A DNA stretch of 37,500 nt. Origin: Candidatus Omnitrophota bacterium (GTDB lineage Bacteria > Omnitrophota > Omnitrophia > Omnitrophales > Aquincolibacteriaceae). The position numbers and the translations under genes were made by a program. Positions 1 to 8,700 of this stretch are shown here, piece after piece. The stretch lies in NCBI GenBank assembly GCA_016196555.1, contig JACPXL010000029.1:1-37500 (forward strand), read 5' to 3'. Every line of letters starts with the position of its first letter. The stretch's first letter is position 1. A model generated the notes under the pieces. The model had not been told where the DNA came from, did not search any database, and saw only the letters and a program-made list of their open reading frames with translations.

Positions 1-1
1 G

Positions 2-835
2 GATTTTTTCGGATTTCTCGGCCCGAACGGCGCCGGAAAAACCACGACCATCAGCGCCGTCACGGGACTGGCCAATTATCAGGCCGGCCGCGTGAGTGTG
101 TTCGGCCATGATGTGCGGAGCGAATACCGGAAATCGCGCGCACTGATTGGCTTGGTGCCGCAGGAATTTAATTTTGATCCTTTTTTGTCCGCCGAACAAA
201 TCCTGACTTTTGAAGGCGGCTATTTCGGCATTTCCCGCCGTGATGCCAAGCTGCGCGCTCAGGAACTTCTCGAGTTTTTGGACCTTTGGGAAAAACGGAC
301 CGAAGGCTACAAACGGCTTTCAGGCGGCATGAAGCGAAGGCTTTTGATTGCCCGTGCCCTCATGCATCGCCCAAAAATTTTGATTTTGGATGAGCCCACT
401 GCAGGCGTGGACCTTGAACTGCGCTATCAGCTTTGGGATTTTTTGAGAAAACTCAATGAAGAGGGAACGACTGTGGTTCTCACCACTCATTATATTGAAG
501 AAGCCGAGCGGCTTTGCAAGCATATCGGCGTCATTCATCAGGGAAAAATCGCGGCACTTGATCCCACGGAAACCCTGATTCGTAAAATGAGCGGCGATCA
601 GGTCGAGCTTTATCTTAAAAAACAAATTACGGCGGTACCCGAAGAAATCAAGACCATTGCCATTGTTTTGGAAAATGAAGGCCGCAAGCTTCGTTTTGAA
701 GAAAAGAACAATGCGGTCGCAAAAATTCTTAAAGTGCTGCATCAGCAAGAGATCGAAATCGATAAAATCGATATTCGCCGGCCGACGCTCGAAGACGCTT
801 TTTTAAGACTCATTCGAAAAAAAGGGGAAGATTAA
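2..835 (+). CDS. ABC transporter ATP-binding protein (5' partial)
   Basis: This is the ATPase of a drug/polysaccharide-type ABC-2 exporter (DrrA/NodI/CcmA-like), acting at the cytoplasmic face of the inner membrane. The frame is open from the first bases of the window and contains the Walker A motif GPNGAGKTTT at about nt 26-55. The internal GTG/ATG codons further on are therefore not the start, and the true N-terminus lies before the window. The signature LSGGMKRR, Walker B ILILDEPTAGVD and the switch histidine (LTTHY) are all present. The tail RRPTLEDAF is the usual C-terminal motif of this subfamily. The stop codon abuts the ATG of the permease gene, so the two are cotranscribed. The exported substrate cannot be told from sequence. 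Confidence 0.93.
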   Translation, partial: DFFGFLGPNGAGKTTTISAVTGLANYQAGRVSVFGHDVRSEYRKSRALIGLVPQEFNFDPFLSAEQILTFEGGYFGISRRDAKLRAQELLEFLDLWEKRTEGYKRLSGGMKRRLLIARALMHRPKILILDEPTAGVDLELRYQLWDFLRKLNEEGTTVVLTTHYIEEAERLCKHIGVIHQGKIAALDPTETLIRKMSGDQVELYLKKQITAVPEEIKTIAIVLENEGRKLRFEEKNNAVAKILKVLHQQEIEIDKIDIRRPTLEDAFLRLIRKKGED

Positions 836-1597
836 ATGTTCAGCACAGGTTTTAAAACTCTGGTCACGCGCGAGATCTATCGTTTTCTCTCGGTTTTCAG
901 CCAGACTATTTTTCCGCCGGTGGTTTCGAGTTTTCTTTATATTTTCATTTTTGGATTTTCTTTGGGGCCGCGGCTGCAGAGTATTCACGATATTCCTTAT
1001 CTGACTTTTATGATCCCGGGTATTTTGATGATGTACATTATCGAAGGTTCTTATGCCAATACTTCGAGCTCGCTCTTTATTTCGCGCTGGGCCAATAATA
1101 TCGAAGAACTTCTCGTGACACCGCTTTCTTATTTAGAAATGGTGCTGGCGATTTTGATCGGAGGCCTCGCACGCAGCCTTGTGGCAGCCACCGGGGTTTA
1201 TCTCGTGTCTTTGATTTTTGTGCGTTTTCCCGTGGCCCATCCGGCGGTCGCCATTTATTTTCTGATTTTCGTTTCGCTTTCTTTTTCTTCGCTCGGGATG
1301 ATCATCGCCCTTTTTGCCGAGGAATTCGAACATCTCACCATCATGACCACGTTTGTCATCACCCCGCTTATTTTTTTCGGCGGTGTTTTTCATTCCGTGA
1401 CCATGATGCCTGCCGCGCTCCGGTGGGTCACGCAGTTCAATCCCATGTTTTATATGGTCAACGGCCTGCGCTATGGTATGCTTGGGGTCTCAGACAGTTC
1501 GATTCATTTTAGTATGGCAGTGGTTTTAACAATGTTTGTTTTGCTTTTTTCCTTCACGGTTTTCTTATTCAAGATTGGATTTAAACTCCGCAAATGA
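836..1597 (+). CDS. ABC-2 type transporter permease
   Basis: A 253-residue integral membrane protein with about six hydrophobic segments, the size and layout expected of an ABC-2 permease. It is the membrane partner of the ATPase directly upstream: its ATG follows that gene's stop with no gap. Conserved-looking features include the early segment FLYIFIFGFSLG, a central NNIEELLVTPLS stretch (the coupling helix region in this family) and a late QFNPMFYMVNGLRYG stretch typical of ABC-2 permeases. The end overlaps rlmN by four bases (ATGA), so the three genes form one transcript. The same ATPase-permease arrangement occurs again at 31521-33232. Confidence 0.9.
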   Translation: MFSTGFKTLVTREIYRFLSVFSQTIFPPVVSSFLYIFIFGFSLGPRLQSIHDIPYLTFMIPGILMMYIIEGSYANTSSSLFISRWANNIEELLVTPLSYLEMVLAILIGGLARSLVAATGVYLVSLIFVRFPVAHPAVAIYFLIFVSLSFSSLGMIIALFAEEFEHLTIMTTFVITPLIFFGGVFHSVTMMPAALRWVTQFNPMFYMVNGLRYGMLGVSDSSIHFSMAVVLTMFVLLFSFTVFLFKIGFKLRK

Positions 1598-2640
1598 ATC
1601 TTAAACCTTCTCTCTATGGCTTCGATTTGGAAGAAATCAAACGGCTCACAGTCCGCGAAAACATTCCTGCGTACCGGGGCGATCAAATTCTCGAATGGCT
1701 TTATAAAAAGCACGCCGCTTCTTTCGATGAAGCGAGAAATCTTCCGACCGCTTTGCGCAGCCGGCTCGCCGAAACCTATCTTTTTTCTTCGCTGACTTTG
1801 ACCGAGGCCGTCCCCTCAGCCAATCGCCAGTCCACCAAATTTCTTTTCCGCACCCAAGAAAGCGATATTCTTGAAAGCGTTCTCATTTCTCAGCAAGGGC
1901 GCGAGACCGTCTGTGTTTCCACTCAGCTTGGCTGCAAAATCGGATGCGTTTTTTGCGCTTCCGGAAAAGGAAAATTCGGCCGCAATCTGAGCGCCGGAGA
2001 AATTGTCGAACAGGTGGCCTTGATCGAAAAATCCCTTGGTAAACGCGTGACCAATATTGTTTTTATGGGAATGGGGGAGCCGCTTGATAATTTTGAGGCC
2101 ACGATGAAAGCGTTGAAAATCCTTCAGGAGCCATGGGGATTTGGGATTGGCGCGCGCCGCATTACGGTTTCAACTTCCGGGATTACGCCGAGAATTTTGG
2201 AATTCGTCAAACGAAGCGAAGGGCGCGTGCGCCTTTCAATTTCACTTCATTCAAGCCAGGAAAATAAGCGCACCGAACTTGTTCCGATCAACAAGCGCTA
2301 TTCTCTTCATGAACTCAACGAGGCCTTAAAAAAAATCCATGCGGACCTCAAGCGCGAAATCACTTTTGAGTACACCGTAATTGCCGGCGTGAATGACTCA
2401 AAGCAAGAGGCAGAAGGTGTGGCCAAAATGGCCAAGCCCTTGAACGCCAAGGTCAATTTAATCCCTTATAATCCCATCCGCGAAATGGAATTTAAAACGC
2501 CTTCCGGAGAAGTCGTGGATAAATTCCGCGATATTTTGAAAAGTCACGGAATTCGTGTGACGGTCCGCCAAACCGCAGGCCGTGATATTAATGCGGCATG
2601 CGGTCAGCTTCGCCTCGACCGGCAGGCGGCAGCGCAGTAG
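1594..2640 (+). CDS. rlmN: 23S rRNA/tRNA (adenine-C2) methyltransferase RlmN
   Basis: Radical SAM enzyme that methylates C2 of A2503 in 23S rRNA and A37 of some tRNAs. At 348 residues it is a normal size. The [4Fe-4S]-binding CxxxCxxC motif is C114-C118-C121 (GCKIGCVFC). C107 in ETVCVSTQ and C336 in AACGQL match the two cysteines used for methyl transfer in the family. The SAM-site motif FMGMGEPL follows. The N-terminal helical domain (DQILEWLYKK) is also intact. The start overlaps the permease stop by ATGA, indicating translational coupling. The last 53 bases overlap the convergent - strand gene. Confidence 0.97.
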   Translation: MNLKPSLYGFDLEEIKRLTVRENIPAYRGDQILEWLYKKHAASFDEARNLPTALRSRLAETYLFSSLTLTEAVPSANRQSTKFLFRTQESDILESVLISQQGRETVCVSTQLGCKIGCVFCASGKGKFGRNLSAGEIVEQVALIEKSLGKRVTNIVFMGMGEPLDNFEATMKALKILQEPWGFGIGARRITVSTSGITPRILEFVKRSEGRVRLSISLHSSQENKRTELVPINKRYSLHELNEALKKIHADLKREITFEYTVIAGVNDSKQEAEGVAKMAKPLNAKVNLIPYNPIREMEFKTPSGEVVDKFRDILKSHGIRVTVRQTAGRDINAACGQLRLDRQAAAQ

Positions 2641-4288
2641 GGGCGTATTGCCACAGCTTTTCCAGCTGCGGATTTTCCCCATAGATTTTTTCAAGCGCTC
2701 GAGTCATCCATCCGCCTGTCATCGCGTCTAAAAGCGAAGTCAATTCTTCAAGTCTGAGAATTGCCTCATAATGTTTTTGTTCCCCTTCGGCCGGCGCAAA
2801 AACTATTTCTACCTGAAGCCGGCGTCTTTCATAATAAATCCGCGTGGCTTCGGCAAGAAAATCATTACGCGTTTCCACCATGAGTTTTTCGCGATTATCG
2901 ATGGAGGTTTGATTGGAGCTGTAAATAAAATCTCCCAGGTCCCAGCGCATGTCCATGTCCCAGCCGCGGTCCATATCGCTAGGGCCTGTAATGAATCGGT
3001 CCGCATCATTCGTTCCACCGCGGTCGATATCAATATTATTATTTTGGGAGAAATCGCGGCCGAAGGAAAAACTGGGCAGAAGTGCCGCCATGCGCGATTC
3101 GGATTGCCAGCGTTTGATCTTTCCGTTTTTGAGATTGGCAAAACGCATCACCGCCTTGTGGATTTTCCCGGCTGTAGGTTCCAGATGAGTCAGCTGGGTA
3201 AAAAGCTGAGAGCGTTCCGGGGATGGAATCCATAAAGACGGCGGAGGCTTAATTTCATCCGGCAAAAGGGCATGGCGCATGACACCCTCGGCTGTGATGG
3301 CCGCCAAAACCTCGTTTTTTCCTTCGATTAACACAAGAGATTTTGCTCCCGGCCGCGCCATTCCCTCGAACATTTCTTTCCATCTTTGATTTTCAAAATC
3401 GTAGGAATAAATGCCCCGGCTTGTTCCGGCAAAAAGAGTTTGAGATTTGTTGGACCAGGCAAGCTGACGCATATCGATACTCGAAAGTCCGCTTTGTGAA
3501 AGGGCCCGCCACCTTAATCCTCCGTCCACACTTTGAAAAACACCTTTGCGTGTGGCGAGCCAGAACGAAGGATCGGTTTCGGAAGATCCCGCCAATTCAT
3601 AAAAATCATAGGAAGAAAGATTCTGCGGGATTTCTTCGCCGTTTTCTTCGTCAAAAAGATTTTCTTCGATTTCTAAAAATTCCCGGGCATCGCCGGACAA
3701 AAGAGAAAATACCGGCTGAAAGTCTTCCCCCTCTTTTGAAACATACAGACGATTTTCCGTGGCCGCAAAAATCTGTTCATTAAAAAACCGGACAAGGGGC
3801 ACAGAATGAAAACGCGGGAAGCCTTCCGATCGTTTCCAAGTATTGCCCCCGTTCTCGGATTCGAACAGCCCGTCTTCCGTGCCGAGAAAAAGATGGTCGG
3901 GATCATTTTCATCCACCGCTAAAGACAGAGGCGCATGTTTGTTTTCGTTTTGCGCGCGAAAAATTTCGTGTGCTTCGGCATTTCGAAAATCAAAACGCCA
4001 CACCCGGCTCGTCCCAAGAATAAAAACCGAGTCAGGGATTTCCTTGAAGCCGTAAATCCGCAGTATGTCATCGCGGCTTGCGTGTAAACGCCAAAGGGTT
4101 TTCCAATGGCCGTCCGAAGTTTCTTCGAAAATTTCGTGTGGGGATGCGGCGAGAAGTTTCCCTTGATACAGGGGATGTGGGACAAGAGAAAGTAAATCTC
4201 CCGCCGCAGGTTGAACCGGTTTTTCCCAGCCTTGAAATGCAAAGGCTAGGGAAACAAAACTAAAAAAAAATAAAAATCGTAATTTCAT
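2588..4288 (-). CDS. Secreted BNR/beta-propeller protein of unknown function
   Basis: A 566-residue protein with a clear signal peptide (MKLRFLFFFSFVSLAFA, cleavage after AFA), so it is exported. Residues from about 40 to 370 contain repeated propeller blades with sialidase/BNR-like Asp-box motifs: SENGGNTWKR near residue 148, SVDGGLRWRA near 252 and a weaker YDFENQRWKE near 299. This resembles the Ycf48/photosystem-stability-factor type fold, without implying that role. The C-terminal third is different, with a stretch rich in D, R and N and then a charged helical end (IYYERRRLQVEIVF). A strong ribosome-binding site (AAGGAGA) lies 6-7 bases before the ATG. A - strand promoter is proposed at 4373-4400. 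The 3' end runs 53 bases into rlmN. The exact function is not recognised. Confidence 0.8.
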   Translation of the reverse strand: MKLRFLFFFSFVSLAFAFQGWEKPVQPAAGDLLSLVPHPLYQGKLLAASPHEIFEETSDGHWKTLWRLHASRDDILRIYGFKEIPDSVFILGTSRVWRFDFRNAEAHEIFRAQNENKHAPLSLAVDENDPDHLFLGTEDGLFESENGGNTWKRSEGFPRFHSVPLVRFFNEQIFAATENRLYVSKEGEDFQPVFSLLSGDAREFLEIEENLFDEENGEEIPQNLSSYDFYELAGSSETDPSFWLATRKGVFQSVDGGLRWRALSQSGLSSIDMRQLAWSNKSQTLFAGTSRGIYSYDFENQRWKEMFEGMARPGAKSLVLIEGKNEVLAAITAEGVMRHALLPDEIKPPPSLWIPSPERSQLFTQLTHLEPTAGKIHKAVMRFANLKNGKIKRWQSESRMAALLPSFSFGRDFSQNNNIDIDRGGTNDADRFITGPSDMDRGWDMDMRWDLGDFIYSSNQTSIDNREKLMVETRNDFLAEATRIYYERRRLQVEIVFAPAEGEQKHYEAILRLEELTSLLDAMTGGWMTRALEKIYGENPQLEKLWQYAPTALPPAGRGEADRMPH

Positions 4289-4311
4289 AAAAGTTCTCCT
4301 TTTCGTCCGCT

Positions 4312-4348
4312 GTCACTGCGAGCGAACGAAGTGCCTCCTTGCAATGAC
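4312..4348. repeat. Short palindromic repeat, copy A
   Basis: A 37-bp element starting GTCACTGCGAGCGAACGAAG and ending TTGCAATGAC. Its ends are an imperfect inverted repeat of the same termini (GTCATTGCGA / TCGCAATGAC) seen in the longer copies at 20851-20963 and 24966-25088. The internal GCGAGCGAACGAAGTG also occurs, inverted, at the right end of the 20851 copy. It falls in the predicted 5' untranslated leader of the - strand propeller gene. Confidence 0.7.
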
Positions 4349-4372
4349 GAAGGCGTTTAATTTTAATCATAA

Positions 4373-4400
4373 ATAATATGCAATATATTTAAATAGTCAA
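4373..4400 (-). promoter_or_regulatory. Sigma70-type promoter for the BNR protein gene
   Basis: Read on the - strand: TTGACT (4400-4395), a 16-base spacer, then TATTAT (4378-4373), in a strongly AT-rich stretch. Transcription would start near 4366 and give a leader of about 80 nt that includes repeat copy A. Confidence 0.5.
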
Positions 4401-4407
4401 TAACAAA

Positions 4408-4436
4408 TATGCATTTTTTTAAAATCGTGGTATATT
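4408..4436 (+). promoter_or_regulatory. Candidate promoter for ychF
   Basis: The -10 box TATATT (4431-4436) is preceded by TCGTGG. The same nine bases TCGTGGTAT recur in the promoter of the giant gene at 5648-5676. The -35 region is weak (TATGCA at 4408-4413 with 17 bases of spacing). The predicted start near 4443 leaves a short leader holding the ribosome-binding site. Confidence 0.45.
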
Positions 4437-4462
4437 TCCGACTCGATTTATAAGGAGGAAGC

Positions 4463-5560
4463 GTGGGATTCAAATGCGGGATTGTCGGCCTTCCAAATGT
4501 TGGGAAGTCCACTATTTTCAATGCCTTAGCCAAAGCCCGGGCGGAGGCTTCCAATTATCCTTTTTGCACCATTGACCCCAATAAGGGCATTGTGCCGGTG
4601 CCTGATCCCCGGCTTTGGGCCTTAAGCGATCTTTATCATCCCCAAAAAACCACCCCGACTTCCGTGGAATTTTATGATATTGCTGGTTTGGTCAAAGGCG
4701 CTTCGGAAGGTGAAGGGCTGGGCAATCAATTTCTCGGCCATATCAAAGAAGTCGAAGCCATTCTGCATGTCGTGCGCTGCTTCGACGATCCGAATATTAT
4801 TCATGTTTCCGGCAGCGTGGACCCTCTGCGCGATATTGAAGTGATCGACACCGAGCTTTGCCTCAAAGACATAGAAACCATGTCCGGGCGTTTTGATAAA
4901 ACGGAAAAGCTCGCAAGGTCCGGCGATAAAGAGTCGCGCGAAAAAATGCCGCTTTATGAAAAAATCAAAAAATCATTGGAAGACGGTGTTCCGCTCCGCC
5001 GGATCGGACTGAGTGAAGAAGAAAAAAAAGCGGTGAAGGATTTGGCTTTTCTTACGATCAAACCGGTCCTTTATTGCGCCAATGTGGCGGAATCTGAATT
5101 GGCTACGGGCGGCGGGAAATTCGTAGAGTCCGTGCGGGAGTGGGCGAAAAAAGAAGGCGCCGGTGCGGTGATGATTTCCGGAAAAGTAGAATCCGAGCTT
5201 GTTGATTTATCGGATGAAGAACAAAAAGAATTTTTAAAAGAATTAGGATTGAAAGAGCCGGGCTTGAATGCGCTGATCCGCGCCGGTTATGAATTGCTCG
5301 AACTCATCACTTATTTTACGGCCGGCGAAAAAGAAGTACGGGCTTGGACCATACGGCGCGGCACCAAAGCCCCGCAAGCGGCCGGTGTGATTCATTCGGA
5401 TTTTGAGCGCGGATTTATTCGTGCCGAAGTGATGAGCTATGATGATCTCATCCGGCTGAAATCAGCTGCCGCTGTCAAAGAAGCCGGACTCTTGCGCGTC
5501 GAAGGAAAAGATTATGTGGTTAAAGACGGCGATGTGATGCTTTTCCGCTTCAACGTTTAA
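4463..5560 (+). CDS. ychF: Ribosome-binding ATPase YchF
   Basis: OLA1/YchF-family P-loop nucleotide hydrolase that binds ribosomes, 365 residues as usual. The G1 motif is GLPNVGKS (residues 9-16), switch II is DIAGLVKGASEGEGLG, and the G4 element is the family's atypical ANVAE (within CANVAESEL) instead of NKxD, which shifts specificity toward ATP. The C-terminal TGS domain ends in VVKDGDVMLFRFNV. The start is GTG at 4463, fixed by the ribosome-binding site AAGGAGG seven bases or so upstream and by the conserved N-terminus GFKCGIVG. It appears to be transcribed alone from the upstream AT-rich promoter region. Confidence 0.97.
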   Translation: MGFKCGIVGLPNVGKSTIFNALAKARAEASNYPFCTIDPNKGIVPVPDPRLWALSDLYHPQKTTPTSVEFYDIAGLVKGASEGEGLGNQFLGHIKEVEAILHVVRCFDDPNIIHVSGSVDPLRDIEVIDTELCLKDIETMSGRFDKTEKLARSGDKESREKMPLYEKIKKSLEDGVPLRRIGLSEEEKKAVKDLAFLTIKPVLYCANVAESELATGGGKFVESVREWAKKEGAGAVMISGKVESELVDLSDEEQKEFLKELGLKEPGLNALIRAGYELLELITYFTAGEKEVRAWTIRRGTKAPQAAGVIHSDFERGFIRAEVMSYDDLIRLKSAAAVKEAGLLRVEGKDYVVKDGDVMLFRFNV

Positions 5561-5736
5561 AATCTAAATCCCTCCGGAAACTGCTTTTGCATCAACGCAT
5601 TTAAACCATCAAAATCAATCAAAATATAAAAAACAGGATGAAGTTATTTGAAGCTTTTAAAAAGTCGTGGTATCATTGTAACCTTATTAGTTTCAAGTCT
5701 CTGTGAGAAAATCGTTCATCAAGGGAGAAGCGTTTT
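5561..5736. other. Intergenic region between ychF and the giant gene
   Basis: There is no convincing terminator for ychF. The recognisable content is the promoter at 5648-5676 and a ribosome-binding site AAGGGAGAAG at 5721-5730. A 38-codon GTG frame (5703-5819) runs through the 3' half but lacks a ribosome-binding site and is not called a gene. Confidence 0.6.
5648..5676 (+). promoter_or_regulatory. Sigma70-type promoter for the giant gene
   Basis: TTGAAG (5648-5653), exactly 17 bases, then TATCAT (5671-5676). The bases just before the -10 (TCGTGG) match those in the ychF promoter. The predicted start near 5683 gives a leader of about 54 nt carrying AAGGGAGAAG before the proposed CTG start. 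Confidence 0.6.
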
Positions 5737-8700
5737 CTGCGAAAACTTATTTCGTCAGTTCTCATCTTCTGCTTTACGCTCGTAAGCATTTCCCCCACAA
5801 GTTTTTCTTTTTCGTCTGAGTCCCCTGAATCCGCAAAAAAAACTGAGCAGGAAATTTTATTTCCTCTCGAACTTCCTCAAGAATTAGGCTCGGTCGAAGC
5901 CGTTTATAAAGGAAAAAGCGCCCGCCCGGTCATTCTGCTTCAGAATGCGCATGCTATTCCTGATGCTCAAAAATCGCTGGCCCGACTTGTCGAGTATTTT
6001 TCCGAGCATCATGGTATCCATCAAATAGCCCTGGAAGGCAGCTCCGAAAAACTGGACGCTGCTTTTCTTCGAAGTTTCCCGGAAAAAGAAAAGCTCAGGA
6101 CCGTTTTAGAAACTTATCTTGACCGGGGGGAAATTTCGGGTGCAGCCGCCGCGGCCTTTTTGGCCGAAAAACCGGCCCATTATTTTGGAATCGAATCCCG
6201 GCCGCTTTATGAAAAAGGGATCGACCTTTTTCTAGAATCTCTCGCCAAAGAACCGGAGCTTGTTGAGAAATTAGATTTTCTGCAAAAAGAAATCGACCGC
6301 CAGAAAAAAGAGTTTTATCCGGCCCCCTTGTGGAAATTTGATCGAAAGTGGAAGGCCTTGGAGAAAAACAAAATTGAATTTGCCGAATTTTTGTCTTTTC
6401 TGAAAAGGTTTGGCGGGATCAACCTGGAAAAATGGGAAACCATGCAGCATGATGTGTTGTGGAAAAAAATCACGGCCTATCACGAACAAATCAAAAATCA
6501 TTTTCTCAATACCAAAACACTCAAAGCTCTCGCTAAAAAAGATGAAATACTGAATCTTACCGGGAAATTGATGCGGCTGGAATTAACCCGCGAAGAATGG
6601 GAAAAACTAGAATTGGCCGGCGATAAGCTTCCCTTCGATTCGAATAAACTTAAAACGCAGCAAAATTTTTACCGCAATGCCATGGCCCGCGAAAAAGTCA
6701 TGCTGGAAAATTGGGCCCGCAAAATTCCTGATACTTCTCAAACCTCCATGATTGTTGCCGGGGGATTTCATATGGAAGGCTTTCGCCAGACCTTCGAGAA
6801 GAATAAAACTTCTTATATTTTAATTTCTCCGGCCATTGAAGACCTTCCTCGGGACATACGATACCGGGAGTTTATGCGCGGCGAAGTATCGTGGAAAAAT
6901 TATTTTAAAATTAAAAATGGGCGCGTTGATTTATACGAAGCGTTTACGCGCGCAACACGCGATCGTCTGCTGGCTGAAGGCCGTCAATGGCTGAAGCCTT
7001 GGCGCGACAACATCATCCGAATACTTGCTGCAGAAAAACGCCTTGGTGAGGCCAAACAGTACACGCGACTCATCGATGAAATTCTTGCGCCTCAAATCGA
7101 TTCCACTCAAATCAAAACATTAAAAACTCAATGGCTGAATGAAGTCGACCGGTTTTTTGACGGCCTAAAAAATCTTCAGGACAAAAATCAGCTGAGCACC
7201 CCGAATATCATGCGTCTTGCCCATCAGCCCACGGCCGAATTTCCCTACGCTGTCCCTGCCGGCACCGTTCCCGCCCGGTGGCTTGCCGCAAAAACCATGG
7301 CCGCATCGGAAATGAGAATTGCGGCGGCGCCTGGAGCTGCTTTAAACCCAGCGGTTGCGGTTGAGCTCACGCCGCTTCAACAACTGGCCGCAAGTGCCGG
7401 CGGTGGTTTAAGAATTGGTTTTATTGCTGCCAAGGCGGGAGGTCCGGATGGCGTGAGCCGTGAAATGGAAAATTGGGCCCGCGTGCTTCGACGGGCGGGG
7501 CATTCGATTCATGCGCTTGTGGCTGATGGAGAAATGGTATTAGAGGAAGTTGAAGGTCAGGAACCAGTTATTAGTGGGCAGCTTCCGCCAGTCGCCAGAT
7601 ATGATTCGGAAGACAATCAAAAAGTTCTGGCTGCTTTTCCGAATCTTCCTCCTTCCACCCGCTATTCTCGCATTGAAGAGTTGCGCGCCAGCCAATTGAG
7701 CGATACGGCCTTGGACACATTAATTATGGGCCAAAGTGAAATCATCCGGGATAGTATCAAAAACTGGGTGAGGCTAAATAAAATCGATGTTCTCATCATA
7801 GAAAATCTCAACGTGCTGCCGGAGGCATTTCTCTTAAGCGTCGGAGTCAAACGTGCGATCGGAGATCTCCCAACTCCCGTTATCTTTCATAATTATTATG
7901 ACCCTTCTTATCTCGAAAGTGACGATTTTAAAGATTTCCCTCCGGGCCTTCAGCATCATCTCCGGGACAAATTTCCGCCTCAAAGCACTGATGTTTTTCA
8001 CACGGTATTGAGCGAAAAAGCCCAAGGAGAGTTTAGAGCCGCTTTTCCGGGAATTCCTGCGGAAGAAATTTCAGCAGACGTCATTTACAACGTTCAAGAT
8101 TTCAAAAATCCTCCTCCTCCCGATGATTACACACAAAGCTTTCGTGCCGATTTGGGTTTTGCCGAAGACGATATTATTTTCGCTTTTCCTTCCCGCCTTA
8201 TTTTTCGCAAAGGCCTCGATTTTGCCCTTCAGCTCATTAAAAATATTTCGAATCCCAAAGTTAAATTGCTGCTGATGGAAGAGGAGGGTGATGAAAATTA
8301 CAGGACATCGATTCAAAGATATATTGCGGAATTAGGCCTTGTCGATCGAGTCCGGTTTATGAAAGATCGTTCGGGTGTTAATCGTTTGGGTTTAAAGAGA
8401 TCTCCTCCGGGGGCCCCCGTGAAAATTTATACGGCGGACGATGTTTATCGAGTTGCTTCCGTGGTTTTGTATCCGAGTCAGGAAGAAAATTTTGGGGCGC
8501 CCATTTTGGATGCTATTCGCGCCGGGTTACCGGTCGTGGTTTATAAATATCAGGTTTTCAAAGATGAAATTCGTAAAGAGGGAATGACTTTTTTTTATTT
8601 TCCAACCATTACAAGTAATCCTCCAGAGCCCAAAAGATTAAGGCGTGCGTTAGGAGGAAGTAAAAATCAAGAGCGGTTTAAAACGTTGGCTTCGGAGATT

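Noticed and set aside
5703-5819. GTG-initiated 38-codon frame before the giant gene
   Set aside because: It lacks a ribosome-binding site, ends soon and shows no protein-like pattern. It is kept only as a possible origin of a frameshift.
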